This document shows, piece by piece, positions 35,247 to 42,702 of a stretch of 57,001 nucleotides of DNA (its first letter is position 1; each line of letters begins with the position of its first letter). The translations under genes and the position numbers were made by a program. Where the stretch lies: the NCBI RefSeq assembly GCF_024448165.1, contig NZ_JAMOLN010000040.1, positions 1 through 57,001 of the forward strand. Reading direction: 5' to 3'. Origin of the DNA: Streptomyces longispororuber (lineage in GTDB: Bacteria > Actinomycetota > Actinomycetes > Streptomycetales > Streptomycetaceae). The notes below the pieces were generated by a model. The model worked only from the letters and a program-made list of their open reading frames with translations, ran no database searches and was not told where the DNA came from.

Positions 35247-35753
35247 TTGGGCGGCAGTGACGCGCGCGACGAGGCGTTCGACGTGATCGTGGAGATCCCG
35301 CAGGGCTCCCGCAACAAGTACGAGATGGACCACGAGTTGGGCCGGATCCGGCTCGACCGGATGCTGTTCACGTCGACCCAGTACCCCGCGGACTACGGCT
35401 ACGTCGACGGCACCCTCGGCGGCGACGGCGACCCGCTGGACGCGCTCGTGCTGACCGGCGACGCGACGTTCCCCGGCTGCACCATCGAGTGCCGGGCGAT
35501 CGGCATGTTCGTGATGAGCGACGAGAAGGGCCCGGACGAGAAGATCCTCTGCGTCCCCGCGCACGACCCGCGGCACGCGTCGGTCCAGGACATCGAGGAC
35601 ATCCCCGAGTTCGACCGGCTGGAGATCACCCACTTCTTCGAGGTCTACAAGGACCTGGAGCCCGGCAAGTCGGTGGACGGCTCCCACTGGGAGGGCCGGG
35701 ACCAGGCGTACCAGGAGATCAGGCGGGCCCGGAACAGGTCCGGCGGCCGGTGA
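35247..35753 (+). CDS. ppa: inorganic pyrophosphatase
   Basis: 168 residues, family I size. Active-site signatures are EIPQGSRNKYEMD (Glu, Lys), YPADYGYVDGTL and the metal-binding DGDPLDALVL. It hydrolyses PPi to two phosphates with Mg2+, driving biosynthesis. TTG 35247 is the start, with AAGGAGG ending 5 nt upstream; no in-frame ATG fits. This is usually a single-copy housekeeping gene. The stop is followed by the riboswitch region of the transporter gene. Confidence 0.95.
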   Translation: MGGSDARDEAFDVIVEIPQGSRNKYEMDHELGRIRLDRMLFTSTQYPADYGYVDGTLGGDGDPLDALVLTGDATFPGCTIECRAIGMFVMSDEKGPDEKILCVPAHDPRHASVQDIEDIPEFDRLEITHFFEVYKDLEPGKSVDGSHWEGRDQAYQEIRRARNRSGGR

Positions 35754-35837
35754 CGCCCGGCTCGCCCCCGATGTGATCTTGCCTACCCGTACCGGTTCCG
35801 GCTGCGCGGGCGGCGCCCGGGCCGCCTAGGGTGGGCG

Positions 35838-36030
35838 GGCCGTGGTGTTCGGGAAGACCGGTGACAGCCCCTCAGGGGCCGAGTCCGGAGCGGCCCTCGC
35901 CACTGTGATCGGGTTCCGGACCCCCGGGTCCGGAGCGCACCGCTCCACCTCGTGCCACTGGCTGCCGCCCGGCAGTTGGGAAGGCAGGAGCGGCGGCGCA
36001 CGCCCGTAAGCCAGGAGACCGGCCACGGCA
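35838..36030 (+). ncRNA. cobalamin (B12) riboswitch
   Basis: Conserved cobalamin-riboswitch elements appear in order: GGGAAGACCGGTGACAG (35851-35867), the GCCACTGG core (35954-35961) followed by a G/C stem and GGGAAGGC (35978-35985), and the B12-box-like GCCAGGAGACCGGCC (36010-36024). It lies immediately upstream of the NiCoT transporter and would shut its expression when adenosylcobalamin is abundant. It fills most of the 319-bp gap after ppa. Confidence 0.92.
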
Positions 36031-36072
36031 TCTCACGAAGTGATCCACGAGGTGCTGGAGCGTGACCGCCGC

Positions 36073-37188
36073 ATGACCCTGTCCGCGAACTCCCCCGCGC
36101 GGCCCACCGGGCCGACCCCCGACTTCCGCTGGCGCCGTGAGGACACCGTGCGCACCGCGGGCCTCATGGCCGTGATCCTGGCCCTGCACGTCGTCGCCTT
36201 CGGCGTGCTCTTCCTGCTCGTCGTCCCCGGCCACTACGAGGTCGACGACAAGGCGTTCGGCATCGGCCTGGGCGTCACCGCGTACACCCTCGGCATGCGG
36301 CACGCCTTCGACGCCGACCACATCGCCGCGATCGACAACACCACCCGCAAACTGATGGCGGACGGCAAGCGTCCCGTCTCGGTCGGCTTCTGGTTCGCGC
36401 TCGGCCACTCCAGCGTGGTCGTCGCGATGGCGGCGCTCGTCGCGGGCGGCGCGGCCCTGGCCGGCACGCTCATGAACGACGACTCGCGCACCCACCAGGC
36501 GCTGGGCGTCGTCGGCACGACCGTCTCCGGGACGTTCCTCTACCTCATCGCCGCGCTCAACCTCGTCGCCCTGGCAGGCATCCTGAAGGTGTTCAGGTCG
36601 ATGCGCGCGGGATCCTACGACGAGACGGAGCTCGAACAGCACCTGGATTCACGGGGGTTCATGAACCGCGTGCTCGGCCGCTTCACCCGGTCCATCACCC
36701 GGCCCGGGCAGATGTACCCGCTCGGCTTCCTCTTCGGCCTCGGCTTCGACACCGCGACCGAGGTGACGCTGATGGTGATGGCGGGCAGCGGCGCGGCGGC
36801 GGGTCTGCCCTGGTACGCGATCCTGTGCCTGCCCTTGCTGTTCGCCGCGGGCATGAGCCTGTTCGACACGCTCGACGGCACCTTCATGAACTTCGCCTAC
36901 CAGTGGGCGTTCTCCAACCCGGTGCGCAAGGTGTTCTACAACCTCACCATCACGGGCCTGTCGATCGCGGTCGCGTTCTTCATCGGCACCATCGAACTCG
37001 TCGGCGTGCTGCACGAGAAGCTCGACCTGACGGACGCGGTGACCGGCTGGATCGCCGGACTCGATCTCGACAACGTCGGCTACGTCATCGTCGGTCTGTT
37101 CGTCGTCGTGTGGGCGGCGGCCATCGCCTACTGGCGCCTGGCCAAGGTCGAGCAGCGCTGGTCGGCGCGCCTGGCCGACAGCGCCTAG
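36073..37188 (+). CDS. NiCoT family nickel/cobalt permease, B12-riboswitch controlled
   Basis: 371 residues with about eight membrane segments. Family signatures: RHAFDADHI (76-84, metal-binding HX4DH), GFWFALGHSSVV, LGFLFGLGFDTATEV and AGMSLFDTLDGTFM. It imports Ni2+ and/or Co2+ across the membrane; the upstream cobalamin riboswitch argues for cobalt supply to B12 synthesis. ATG 36073 is taken as start, with GGAG 12 nt upstream; GTG 36040 is an in-frame alternative close to the riboswitch end, where initiation could be occluded directly. No urease or hydrogenase genes lie nearby. Confidence 0.92.
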   Translation: MTLSANSPARPTGPTPDFRWRREDTVRTAGLMAVILALHVVAFGVLFLLVVPGHYEVDDKAFGIGLGVTAYTLGMRHAFDADHIAAIDNTTRKLMADGKRPVSVGFWFALGHSSVVVAMAALVAGGAALAGTLMNDDSRTHQALGVVGTTVSGTFLYLIAALNLVALAGILKVFRSMRAGSYDETELEQHLDSRGFMNRVLGRFTRSITRPGQMYPLGFLFGLGFDTATEVTLMVMAGSGAAAGLPWYAILCLPLLFAAGMSLFDTLDGTFMNFAYQWAFSNPVRKVFYNLTITGLSIAVAFFIGTIELVGVLHEKLDLTDAVTGWIAGLDLDNVGYVIVGLFVVVWAAAIAYWRLAKVEQRWSARLADSA

Positions 37189-37293
37189 GTGTATTGAGCA
37201 CGAGGGCGCCGGTGGCCGAGGGCCGCCGCGCCACGCCGGTCACCGTCGCATACGGTGCACGACGACACGCCGTACGAGCACGGAGGATGCCCC

Positions 37294-38484
37294 ATGGCCG
37301 CCGCCCACCTGCCCCTCGCGGGCATCACCGTCGTCAGTCTCGAACAGGCGGTGGCGGCGCCGTTCGCCACCCGGCAACTGGCCGATCTGGGCGCGCGGGT
37401 GATCAAGGTGGAGCGGCCGGGCGAGGGCGACTTCGCACGCCGCTACGACGAGACGGTGCACGGCCAGTCCAGTCACTTCGTGTGGCTGAACCGCTCCAAG
37501 GACTCGGTGACGCTGGACGTGAAGACGCCCGGTGGCCGTGAGGTCCTGGAGCGGCTGCTGGCCGGCGCCGACGTCTTCGTGCAGAACCTGGCGCCGGGCG
37601 CGGCGTCCCGACTCGGCCTGTCCGCGCGGGAGTTGGCCGAGCGCCACCCGTCGCTCGTGGTCTGTGACATCTCCGGCTACGGCGCGGACGGGCCCTGGGC
37701 CGACCGCAAGGCCTACGACCTGCTCGTGCAGTGCGAGACGGGCGTCGTGTCGGTGACGGGCACGCCCGAAGCGCCCGCGAAGGTGGGCATCGCGATCGCC
37801 GACATCGCGGCCGGCATGTACGCGTTCTCCGGCATCCTGACGGCGCTGTACGAGCGCCTGGCCACGGGTGTCGCGCGCGCGGTCTCGGTGTCCCTCTTCG
37901 AGGCGCTGGCGGAGTGGATGGGGTATCCGGCCTACTACACGGCGTACTCGGGTGCGCAGCCCCCGCGGGTCGGCGCCGCGCACGCGACGATCGCACCGTA
38001 CGGGCCCTACGCCGCGGCGGACGGCGCGACGGTGCTCCTGGCGATCCAGAACGAGCGCGAATGGGCCTCCTTCTGCGCGGAGTTCCTCGACGACGCGTCG
38101 CTGGCGACGGACCCGCGGTTCCACCGCAACTCGGCGCGCGTGGCCCGCCGCGCCGAACTCGACGCGATCGTCACGGCCCGCTTCGCCGAGCTCACCGCCG
38201 ACGAGGCGGTCGCGGTCCTGGACCGCGCCAAGGTCGCGAACGCCCGGCTCAACACGGTCGCGGACCTGCTGGACCATCCGGTGCTGGCCGGCCGCGACCG
38301 CTGGCGCGACGTCCCCACGCCCGGCGGCCCGGTCCGCGCCCTGCTGCCCCCGGCGACGCTGACCGGCGTGGAGCCGCGGATGGACCCGGTCCCGGGCGTG
38401 GGCGAGCACACGGAGGCGGTCCTGACGGAACTGGGCTACGCCGCCGAGGCGATCAGCGCGCTGCGGGACGCGGGAGCCGTCTAG
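37294..38484 (+). CDS. CaiB/BaiF family CoA-transferase (class III)
   Basis: 396 residues. Class III features are present: LAGITVVSLEQAVAAPFATR at the N-terminus, GARVIKVERPGEGDFAR, LNRSKDSVTLDVK, and KAYDLLVQCETGVVSVTG, which holds the catalytic Asp. It transfers CoA between carboxylic acids, typically in degradation of formyl-CoA, succinyl or carnitine-type substrates. ATG 37294 follows GGAGG; GTG/ATG codons upstream are weaker. It stands alone, followed by a hairpin at 38495-38510. Substrate unknown. Confidence 0.9.
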   Translation: MAAAHLPLAGITVVSLEQAVAAPFATRQLADLGARVIKVERPGEGDFARRYDETVHGQSSHFVWLNRSKDSVTLDVKTPGGREVLERLLAGADVFVQNLAPGAASRLGLSARELAERHPSLVVCDISGYGADGPWADRKAYDLLVQCETGVVSVTGTPEAPAKVGIAIADIAAGMYAFSGILTALYERLATGVARAVSVSLFEALAEWMGYPAYYTAYSGAQPPRVGAAHATIAPYGPYAAADGATVLLAIQNEREWASFCAEFLDDASLATDPRFHRNSARVARRAELDAIVTARFAELTADEAVAVLDRAKVANARLNTVADLLDHPVLAGRDRWRDVPTPGGPVRALLPPATLTGVEPRMDPVPGVGEHTEAVLTELGYAAEAISALRDAGAV

Positions 38485-38494
38485 CGGGGGAAGC

Positions 38495-38510
38495 GGGGCC
38501 GTTCGGCCCC
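38495..38510. terminator. hairpin after CoA-transferase gene
   Basis: GGGGCC-GTTC-GGCCCC, a perfect 6-bp stem with a UUCG-like tetraloop, 10 bp after the stop codon. Confidence 0.6.
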
Positions 38511-38615
38511 ACAGGAGGGACATTCGGCCCCACCTCACCGGTGCGCCCCGCTGAGATGCTGCTGCGCAGAGCCTCCCGTGCCCTCGCTCTCCCGCCGCGG
38601 CGCACGGTCGAGGCC

Positions 38616-38660
38616 CGGGTCCGCCGGTCGTCGGAGGGGGAGCCTCGAACGGCGGACCCG
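38616..38660. other. long-stem intergenic hairpin
   Basis: CGGGTCCGCCG (38616-38626) pairs perfectly with CGGCGGACCCG (38650-38660), an 11-bp stem with a 23-nt loop. It lies about 130 bp after the CoA-transferase stop and 116 bp before the next gene, too far for a simple terminator of the first. An alternative pairing of GAGGC (38610) with GCCTC (38642) could compete. Confidence 0.6.
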
Positions 38661-38723
38661 GCACGGGGGCGGCGCGCCCACACGCCCGACGAGGCAACTC
38701 GCGCGCAAAACACCCCAATCGGA

Positions 38724-38738
38724 GCGATAAAGTATCGC
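38724..38738. promoter_or_regulatory. AT-rich palindrome upstream of the 443-residue protein
   Basis: GCGATA-AAG-TATCGC is a perfect 6-bp inverted repeat, 38 bp before the GTG start. TAAAGT inside it could serve as a -10, so a protein binding here would block transcription. Possibly an autoregulatory site of the downstream HTH-like protein. Confidence 0.5.
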
Positions 38739-38776
38739 GTCAACCTTCACGCGCCCGATCACCCAGGAGTACCTAC

Positions 38777-40108
38777 GTGACCGTAGCCATCGACTCGTCC
38801 GAAGCAGCCGTCCCGTCCGGCGACGACGACGCCCTGGACGCGCCCGCCGTGGAGCCGACGCCCGCGACGGACGTACCGGAGGCGCGCCCGTCCGTCCCTG
38901 ACGCCCCTGCCGCCACGGACGGGGAGACGGCCGAGCCGGGGGACACCGCGCACACGTGGACCCCGTCGACCGGCACCACCGACTCCCCCGCCGAGAACTT
39001 CTGGCAGCCCGGCCAGGCGGAGGACGAGAACCAGGCCCCCCAGAACGACACGGAGGTATACGCGGACGCCGAGGACGCCGAGGACGCCGAGGACGAGGCC
39101 GACCTCGCCACGGCCGACGTACCGGAGTCGATCACCCGGGACGCGCACGAGTTCGGCGTCTACGCCCGTACCGGCGGCTGGGCCTTCGCCCTGAAGGTCG
39201 CGCGCAGCGTGCGGCCCGGCGGCCAGCCGGCCGGCGAGTCGCCGAAGGTCTCGGCGCGACGGTTCGCCGCGCTCGCGGGCTGCTCGGCCGAGCGCGTGAT
39301 GCGCTTCTACAAGGCGTGGGACAGGGCGGCGGACGACGGACTGGTGCCGCAGTTCGAGGCCCTGGCGCCGGGCGCCGACGTCGAACTCCCGGACGCCGAC
39401 GTCTGGCTGTCGTACTACGTCTCGCGCAACAGCGCGACGTCGGTGCGCGGTCAGGCGATCACCGAGGCCGCCGAGGCGGAGGGCATCCGGCCGACGAAGG
39501 CCCTGGAGGTCGCGGAGAACCCGACGGCGCTGCGGGCCGCGATCCTCGCCGACCCGGGCACCGCGGAGGCCGCCCGCAAGGCGCTGATGGACCGGCTGGG
39601 CGAGGACCCGGTGCTCCGGTCGGGACTGGCCCGCGACATCGTGCGCGCCGACGACCTCAAGAAGGCGGTGGCCGAGGAGTCCAAGACCGGTGACCGCCTG
39701 GAGTACGTGCGGAGGATCGCCGAGGAGGGCCAGGTCAAGACGCCGGCGGGCCAGAAGATCGAGGCTCCGCAGCAGCTGCGCGAGGAGGCCGAGCGGCACC
39801 TCTCGCTCATCGACGAGCTGGACGAGGGCGAGGAGGCGGGCGAGTGGGCCCGCGAGGCGTACGACACCGTGCGCACGCTCGTCGCCGAGACCGTCGAGAA
39901 GGACCCGGAGCTGCGGGTCCAGGAGCGGCGCGCGAAGTTCTACAGCAGCCTGCAGAAGGCGACGAAGGCCTTCGAGGAGCTGACCTTCGACGACGTCGAG
40001 GAGATCGACGACATCGTCGAGGACGACATGCTGCGCCGCCTGGAGGAGCTCCAGCAGGCGATCTCCGCGGCCCTCACCGCGCTGCAGAAGGCGCGCACCG
40101 GCGCCTGA
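38777..40108 (+). CDS. acidic-tailed HTH-like protein of unknown function
   Basis: 443 residues. Residues 1-about 120 are low-complexity, Asp/Glu/Pro/Ala-rich, with a 9-bp tandem repeat coding AEDAEDAED. From about 120 a folded helical part begins (ITRDAHEFGVYARTGGWAFA), containing a helix-turn-helix-like stretch SARRFAALAGCSAERVMRFY (about 155-175), then long Lys/Glu-rich helices (GQKIEAPQQLREEAERHLSL) and an acidic C-terminal coiled-coil (EELTFDDVEEIDDIVEDD). GTG 38777 follows AGGAG. A very strong terminator follows. I do not recognise a named family; a DNA-binding or nucleoid-associated role is a guess. Confidence 0.8.
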   Translation: MTVAIDSSEAAVPSGDDDALDAPAVEPTPATDVPEARPSVPDAPAATDGETAEPGDTAHTWTPSTGTTDSPAENFWQPGQAEDENQAPQNDTEVYADAEDAEDAEDEADLATADVPESITRDAHEFGVYARTGGWAFALKVARSVRPGGQPAGESPKVSARRFAALAGCSAERVMRFYKAWDRAADDGLVPQFEALAPGADVELPDADVWLSYYVSRNSATSVRGQAITEAAEAEGIRPTKALEVAENPTALRAAILADPGTAEAARKALMDRLGEDPVLRSGLARDIVRADDLKKAVAEESKTGDRLEYVRRIAEEGQVKTPAGQKIEAPQQLREEAERHLSLIDELDEGEEAGEWAREAYDTVRTLVAETVEKDPELRVQERRAKFYSSLQKATKAFEELTFDDVEEIDDIVEDDMLRRLEELQQAISAALTALQKARTGA

Positions 40109-40119
40109 CCTGCATCGAC

Positions 40120-40156
40120 CGATGCCCGGCACTCCCCCGAGGGGTGCCGGGCATCG
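40120..40156. terminator. strong terminator hairpin
   Basis: CGATGCCCGGCAC and GTGCCGGGCATCG form a perfect 13-bp stem around an 11-nt loop that itself contains CCC and GGG. It begins 12 bp after the stop of the 443-residue protein. Confidence 0.9.
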
Positions 40157-40192
40157 CTGCGTCCGGGGACTGTTGCGTCGGTCACCCCGCTA

Positions 40193-40262
40193 GCGAAACG
40201 TTGCCGTTTCGCTCGGAGAGGGCTTACGCTCGTCGAGGGTTCGGAACGAAACCGTTTCGTTC
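40193..40262. promoter_or_regulatory. two palindromic operators of the efflux pump gene
   Basis: GCGAAACG-TTGC-CGTTTCGC (40193-40212) is a perfect 8-bp inverted repeat. GAACGAAAC-C-GTTTCGTTC (40244-40262) is a perfect 9-bp repeat with the same CGAAAC half-site. Centres are about 50 bp apart. They bracket the probable promoter, a TetR/MarR-type arrangement. Confidence 0.8.
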
Positions 40263-40310
40263 ACTTACTCGTCACCTTCGCTCGGCTCCCACTTCCCTGG
40301 AGTGACCCTC

Positions 40311-41813
40311 ATGTCCCAGACCTCGCTGGCCGAGGACACCAGCACCCCGCCCGTGACCGACGCCCACGGCGTCTCCCGCAAGCGGTGGTGGATCCTCGGC
40401 ATCATCGGCATCGCGCAGCTGATGGTCGTCCTCGACGCGACCATCGTGAACATCGCGCTGCCCTCCGCCCAGCAGGACCTCGGCTTCACGGACGGCAACC
40501 GGCAGTGGATCGTCACCGCCTACGCCCTGGCCTTCGCCTCCCTGCTGCTGCTCGGCGGCCGCATCGCCGACCTCTTCGGCCGCAAGCCCGCCTTCCTCGT
40601 CGGTGTCGCGGGCTTCGCCGGCGCCTCCGTGCTCGGCGGCGCCTCCACCAGCTTCGGGATGCTGGTGACGGCCCGCGCGCTGCAGGGCGTCTTCGGCGCC
40701 CTGCTCGCACCGGCCGCGCTGTCCCTGCTCAACACGACGTTCACCGACGCCAAGGAACGTGCGAAGGCGTTCAGCGTCTACGGCGCGATCGCCGGTGCGG
40801 GTGGTGCGGTCGGGCTGCTGCTCGGCGGCGTCCTGACCGACGCGCTCGACTGGCGCTGGACCCTCTACGTGAACGTCGTCTTCGCGGTCGGCGCCTTCAT
40901 CGGCGGCTGGCTGCTGCTGGGCAACCACCGCGACGCCGCGGGCGCCAAGCTCGACCTGCCCGGCACGCTGCTCGTCTCGGCCGGTCTGTTCTCCCTGGTG
41001 TACGGCTTCTCGAACGCCGAGACGCACGACTGGAGCTCCCCGCAGACCTGGGGCTTCCTGGCCGCGGGCGCCGTCCTGCTGAGCGCGTTCGCCTGGTGGC
41101 AGACCCGGGCGAAGCACCCGCTGCTCCCGATGCGCGTCCTGCTCGACCGGGACCGGGCCGCCTCGTTCGTCGCCGTCCTGATCACCGGCGCGGGCATGTT
41201 CGGCGTGTTCCTCTTCCTCACGTACTACCTGCAGCTGAACCTCGGCTTCAGCCCCACGAAGACGGGCGTCGCGTTCCTGCCGATGGTCGCCGCGATGATG
41301 GTCATGGCGCAGGTCTCCACGACCGTCCTGGTGCCGCGGATCGGCCCGAAGATCGTCATTCCGGCCGGGTTCGCGATCGCCGCGGTCGGCATGGCCTGGC
41401 TGACCGGGATCGGCCTGGACGCCGGGTTCGCCACGCACGTGCTGCCGCAGCTGATCCTGATCGGCGCGGGTCTGGGTGTCGTGATGCCGCCCGCGATGGC
41501 GCTCGCCACCAGCGGGATCGCGCCCGAGGACGCGGGCGTGGCCTCGGCCACGGTCAACACCATGCAGCAGGTGGGCGGTTCGATCGGCACCGCGCTCCTG
41601 AACACCCTCGCGGCGAGCGCGGCCACCAGCTACCTCGCGGGCCGCAACCCCGCGGACAAGCTCACGCAGGCACAGGCCACGATCGAGAGCTACACGACCG
41701 CCTTCTGGTGGTCGGCGGGCTTCTTCGCCGCCGGCGCGGTCATCGCCTTCCTGCTGTACCGGCGCGGGGCCGGGCAGCAGGACCCGGATGCGGCCCCGGT
41801 CGTCCACATGTGA
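40311..41813 (+). CDS. DHA2-family MFS drug efflux transporter (EmrB/QacA type)
   Basis: 500 residues with about 14 membrane segments, as expected for the 14-TM proton antiporters. Motifs: D-x-T-I-V-N-I-A-L in LDATIVNIALPSAQ (TM1, motif D1), GRIADLFGRKPAFL (motif A), and an antiporter motif C-like stretch IAGAGGAVGLLLGGVL. It should export drugs or secondary metabolites. ATG 40311 has GGAG 8 nt upstream. No regulator is adjacent although two strong operators precede it. A 14-bp stem terminator follows. Confidence 0.93.
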   Translation: MSQTSLAEDTSTPPVTDAHGVSRKRWWILGIIGIAQLMVVLDATIVNIALPSAQQDLGFTDGNRQWIVTAYALAFASLLLLGGRIADLFGRKPAFLVGVAGFAGASVLGGASTSFGMLVTARALQGVFGALLAPAALSLLNTTFTDAKERAKAFSVYGAIAGAGGAVGLLLGGVLTDALDWRWTLYVNVVFAVGAFIGGWLLLGNHRDAAGAKLDLPGTLLVSAGLFSLVYGFSNAETHDWSSPQTWGFLAAGAVLLSAFAWWQTRAKHPLLPMRVLLDRDRAASFVAVLITGAGMFGVFLFLTYYLQLNLGFSPTKTGVAFLPMVAAMMVMAQVSTTVLVPRIGPKIVIPAGFAIAAVGMAWLTGIGLDAGFATHVLPQLILIGAGLGVVMPPAMALATSGIAPEDAGVASATVNTMQQVGGSIGTALLNTLAASAATSYLAGRNPADKLTQAQATIESYTTAFWWSAGFFAAGAVIAFLLYRRGAGQQDPDAAPVVHM

Positions 41814-41831
41814 CGACCGCCCGCACCGGCC

Positions 41832-41867
41832 GCGGGGCCGCCGTCCTCAGGGAGACGGCGGCCCCGC
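41832..41867. terminator. strong terminator after the efflux pump gene
   Basis: GCGGGGCCGCCGTC and GACGGCGGCCCCGC form a perfect 14-bp stem with an 8-nt loop, followed by a T-rich tail (CTCTTTGCTT), a nearly classical intrinsic terminator. Confidence 0.92.
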
Positions 41868-41930
41868 CTCTTTGCTTCGTGGGCCGTGGTGGCAGTGTGG
41901 AAGGTGATCATCCAGTACAGGAGGCACCTC

Positions 41931-42647
41931 GTGTCGGAATCCCCCCGTTCCACCGGCCGTCCCGCCCACCAGAACGTCACGTTCGACAGCAACGGCACCC
42001 CCGCGCACGGCTATCTGGCGCTGCCGCCGCAGGGCAGCGGCCCCGGCGTCATCGTCATCCAGGAGTGGTGGGGCCTGACCGACCACATCGCGGACGTCAC
42101 CGACCGGCTGGCCGCCGAAGGCTTCGTGGCGCTCGCCCCCGACCTCTACGGCGGGAACGTCGCGCACGACTCCCAGGAGGCGTTCCGCCTGATGCGGGAG
42201 CTGCCCGTGGAGCGCGGCGTCGACCTGCTCGCGGGCGCGGTGGACCACCTGCTCGCCCTGCCCGAGGTCACCTCGGACACGGTCGGCGCCGTCGGCTTCT
42301 GCATGGGCGGCGGCTTCGTCCTCTACCTGGCGGCCAAGGACCGGCGGGTGACCGCGGCCGTCCCGTTCTACGGCGTCATCCAGGGCGAGGTGCCCGACTT
42401 CTCGAACCTCGCGGCGCAGATCCTCGGCCACTACGGCGAGCGGGACGAGTCGATCCCGCTGCCGACGCTCGACGGCCTGCGCGCCACGATCGCGAAGCAG
42501 TCCGGCGTCGAGGCCGACTTCCGCGTCTACCCGGCGGACCACGCGTTCTTCAACGACGGCCGCCCGGAGGTCCACGACCCGGAGGCGTCGGCACAGGCCT
42601 GGACGGCGACGGTCGGCTTCCTCAGGTCCAGCCTCTCCGGCAGCTGA
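41931..42647 (+). CDS. dienelactone hydrolase family protein
   Basis: 238 residues with an alpha/beta-hydrolase fold. The DLH hallmarks are visible: VIVIQEWWGLTDHIAD (Glu and oxyanion region), the nucleophile Cys in VGFCMGGGFVLYL, Asp in HYGERDESIP and His in YPADHAFFND. Such enzymes hydrolyse dienelactones or other ester/lactone substrates. GTG 41931 follows CAGGAGG. It converges with the M13 peptidase gene over a 16-bp-stem terminator. Exact substrate unknown. Confidence 0.92.
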   Translation: MSESPRSTGRPAHQNVTFDSNGTPAHGYLALPPQGSGPGVIVIQEWWGLTDHIADVTDRLAAEGFVALAPDLYGGNVAHDSQEAFRLMRELPVERGVDLLAGAVDHLLALPEVTSDTVGAVGFCMGGGFVLYLAAKDRRVTAAVPFYGVIQGEVPDFSNLAAQILGHYGERDESIPLPTLDGLRATIAKQSGVEADFRVYPADHAFFNDGRPEVHDPEASAQAWTATVGFLRSSLSGS

Positions 42648-42655
42648 GCGCCGGG

Positions 42656-42693
42656 GCGCGGGGCCGGACGGCGTCCACCGTCCGGCCCCGCGC
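42656..42693. terminator. bidirectional terminator between DLH and M13 genes
   Basis: GCGCGGGGCCGGACGG and CCGTCCGGCCCCGCGC make a perfect 16-bp stem with a 6-nt loop, placed 8 bp after one stop and 9 bp before the other, so it serves both convergent genes. Confidence 0.93.
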
Positions 42694-42702
42694 GGAATCA
42701 CG

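Noticed and set aside
35783..36642. Open frames on the - strand across the riboswitch and transporter start
   Set aside because: They are antisense to the cobalamin riboswitch and the NiCoT gene, which explain the sequence fully.
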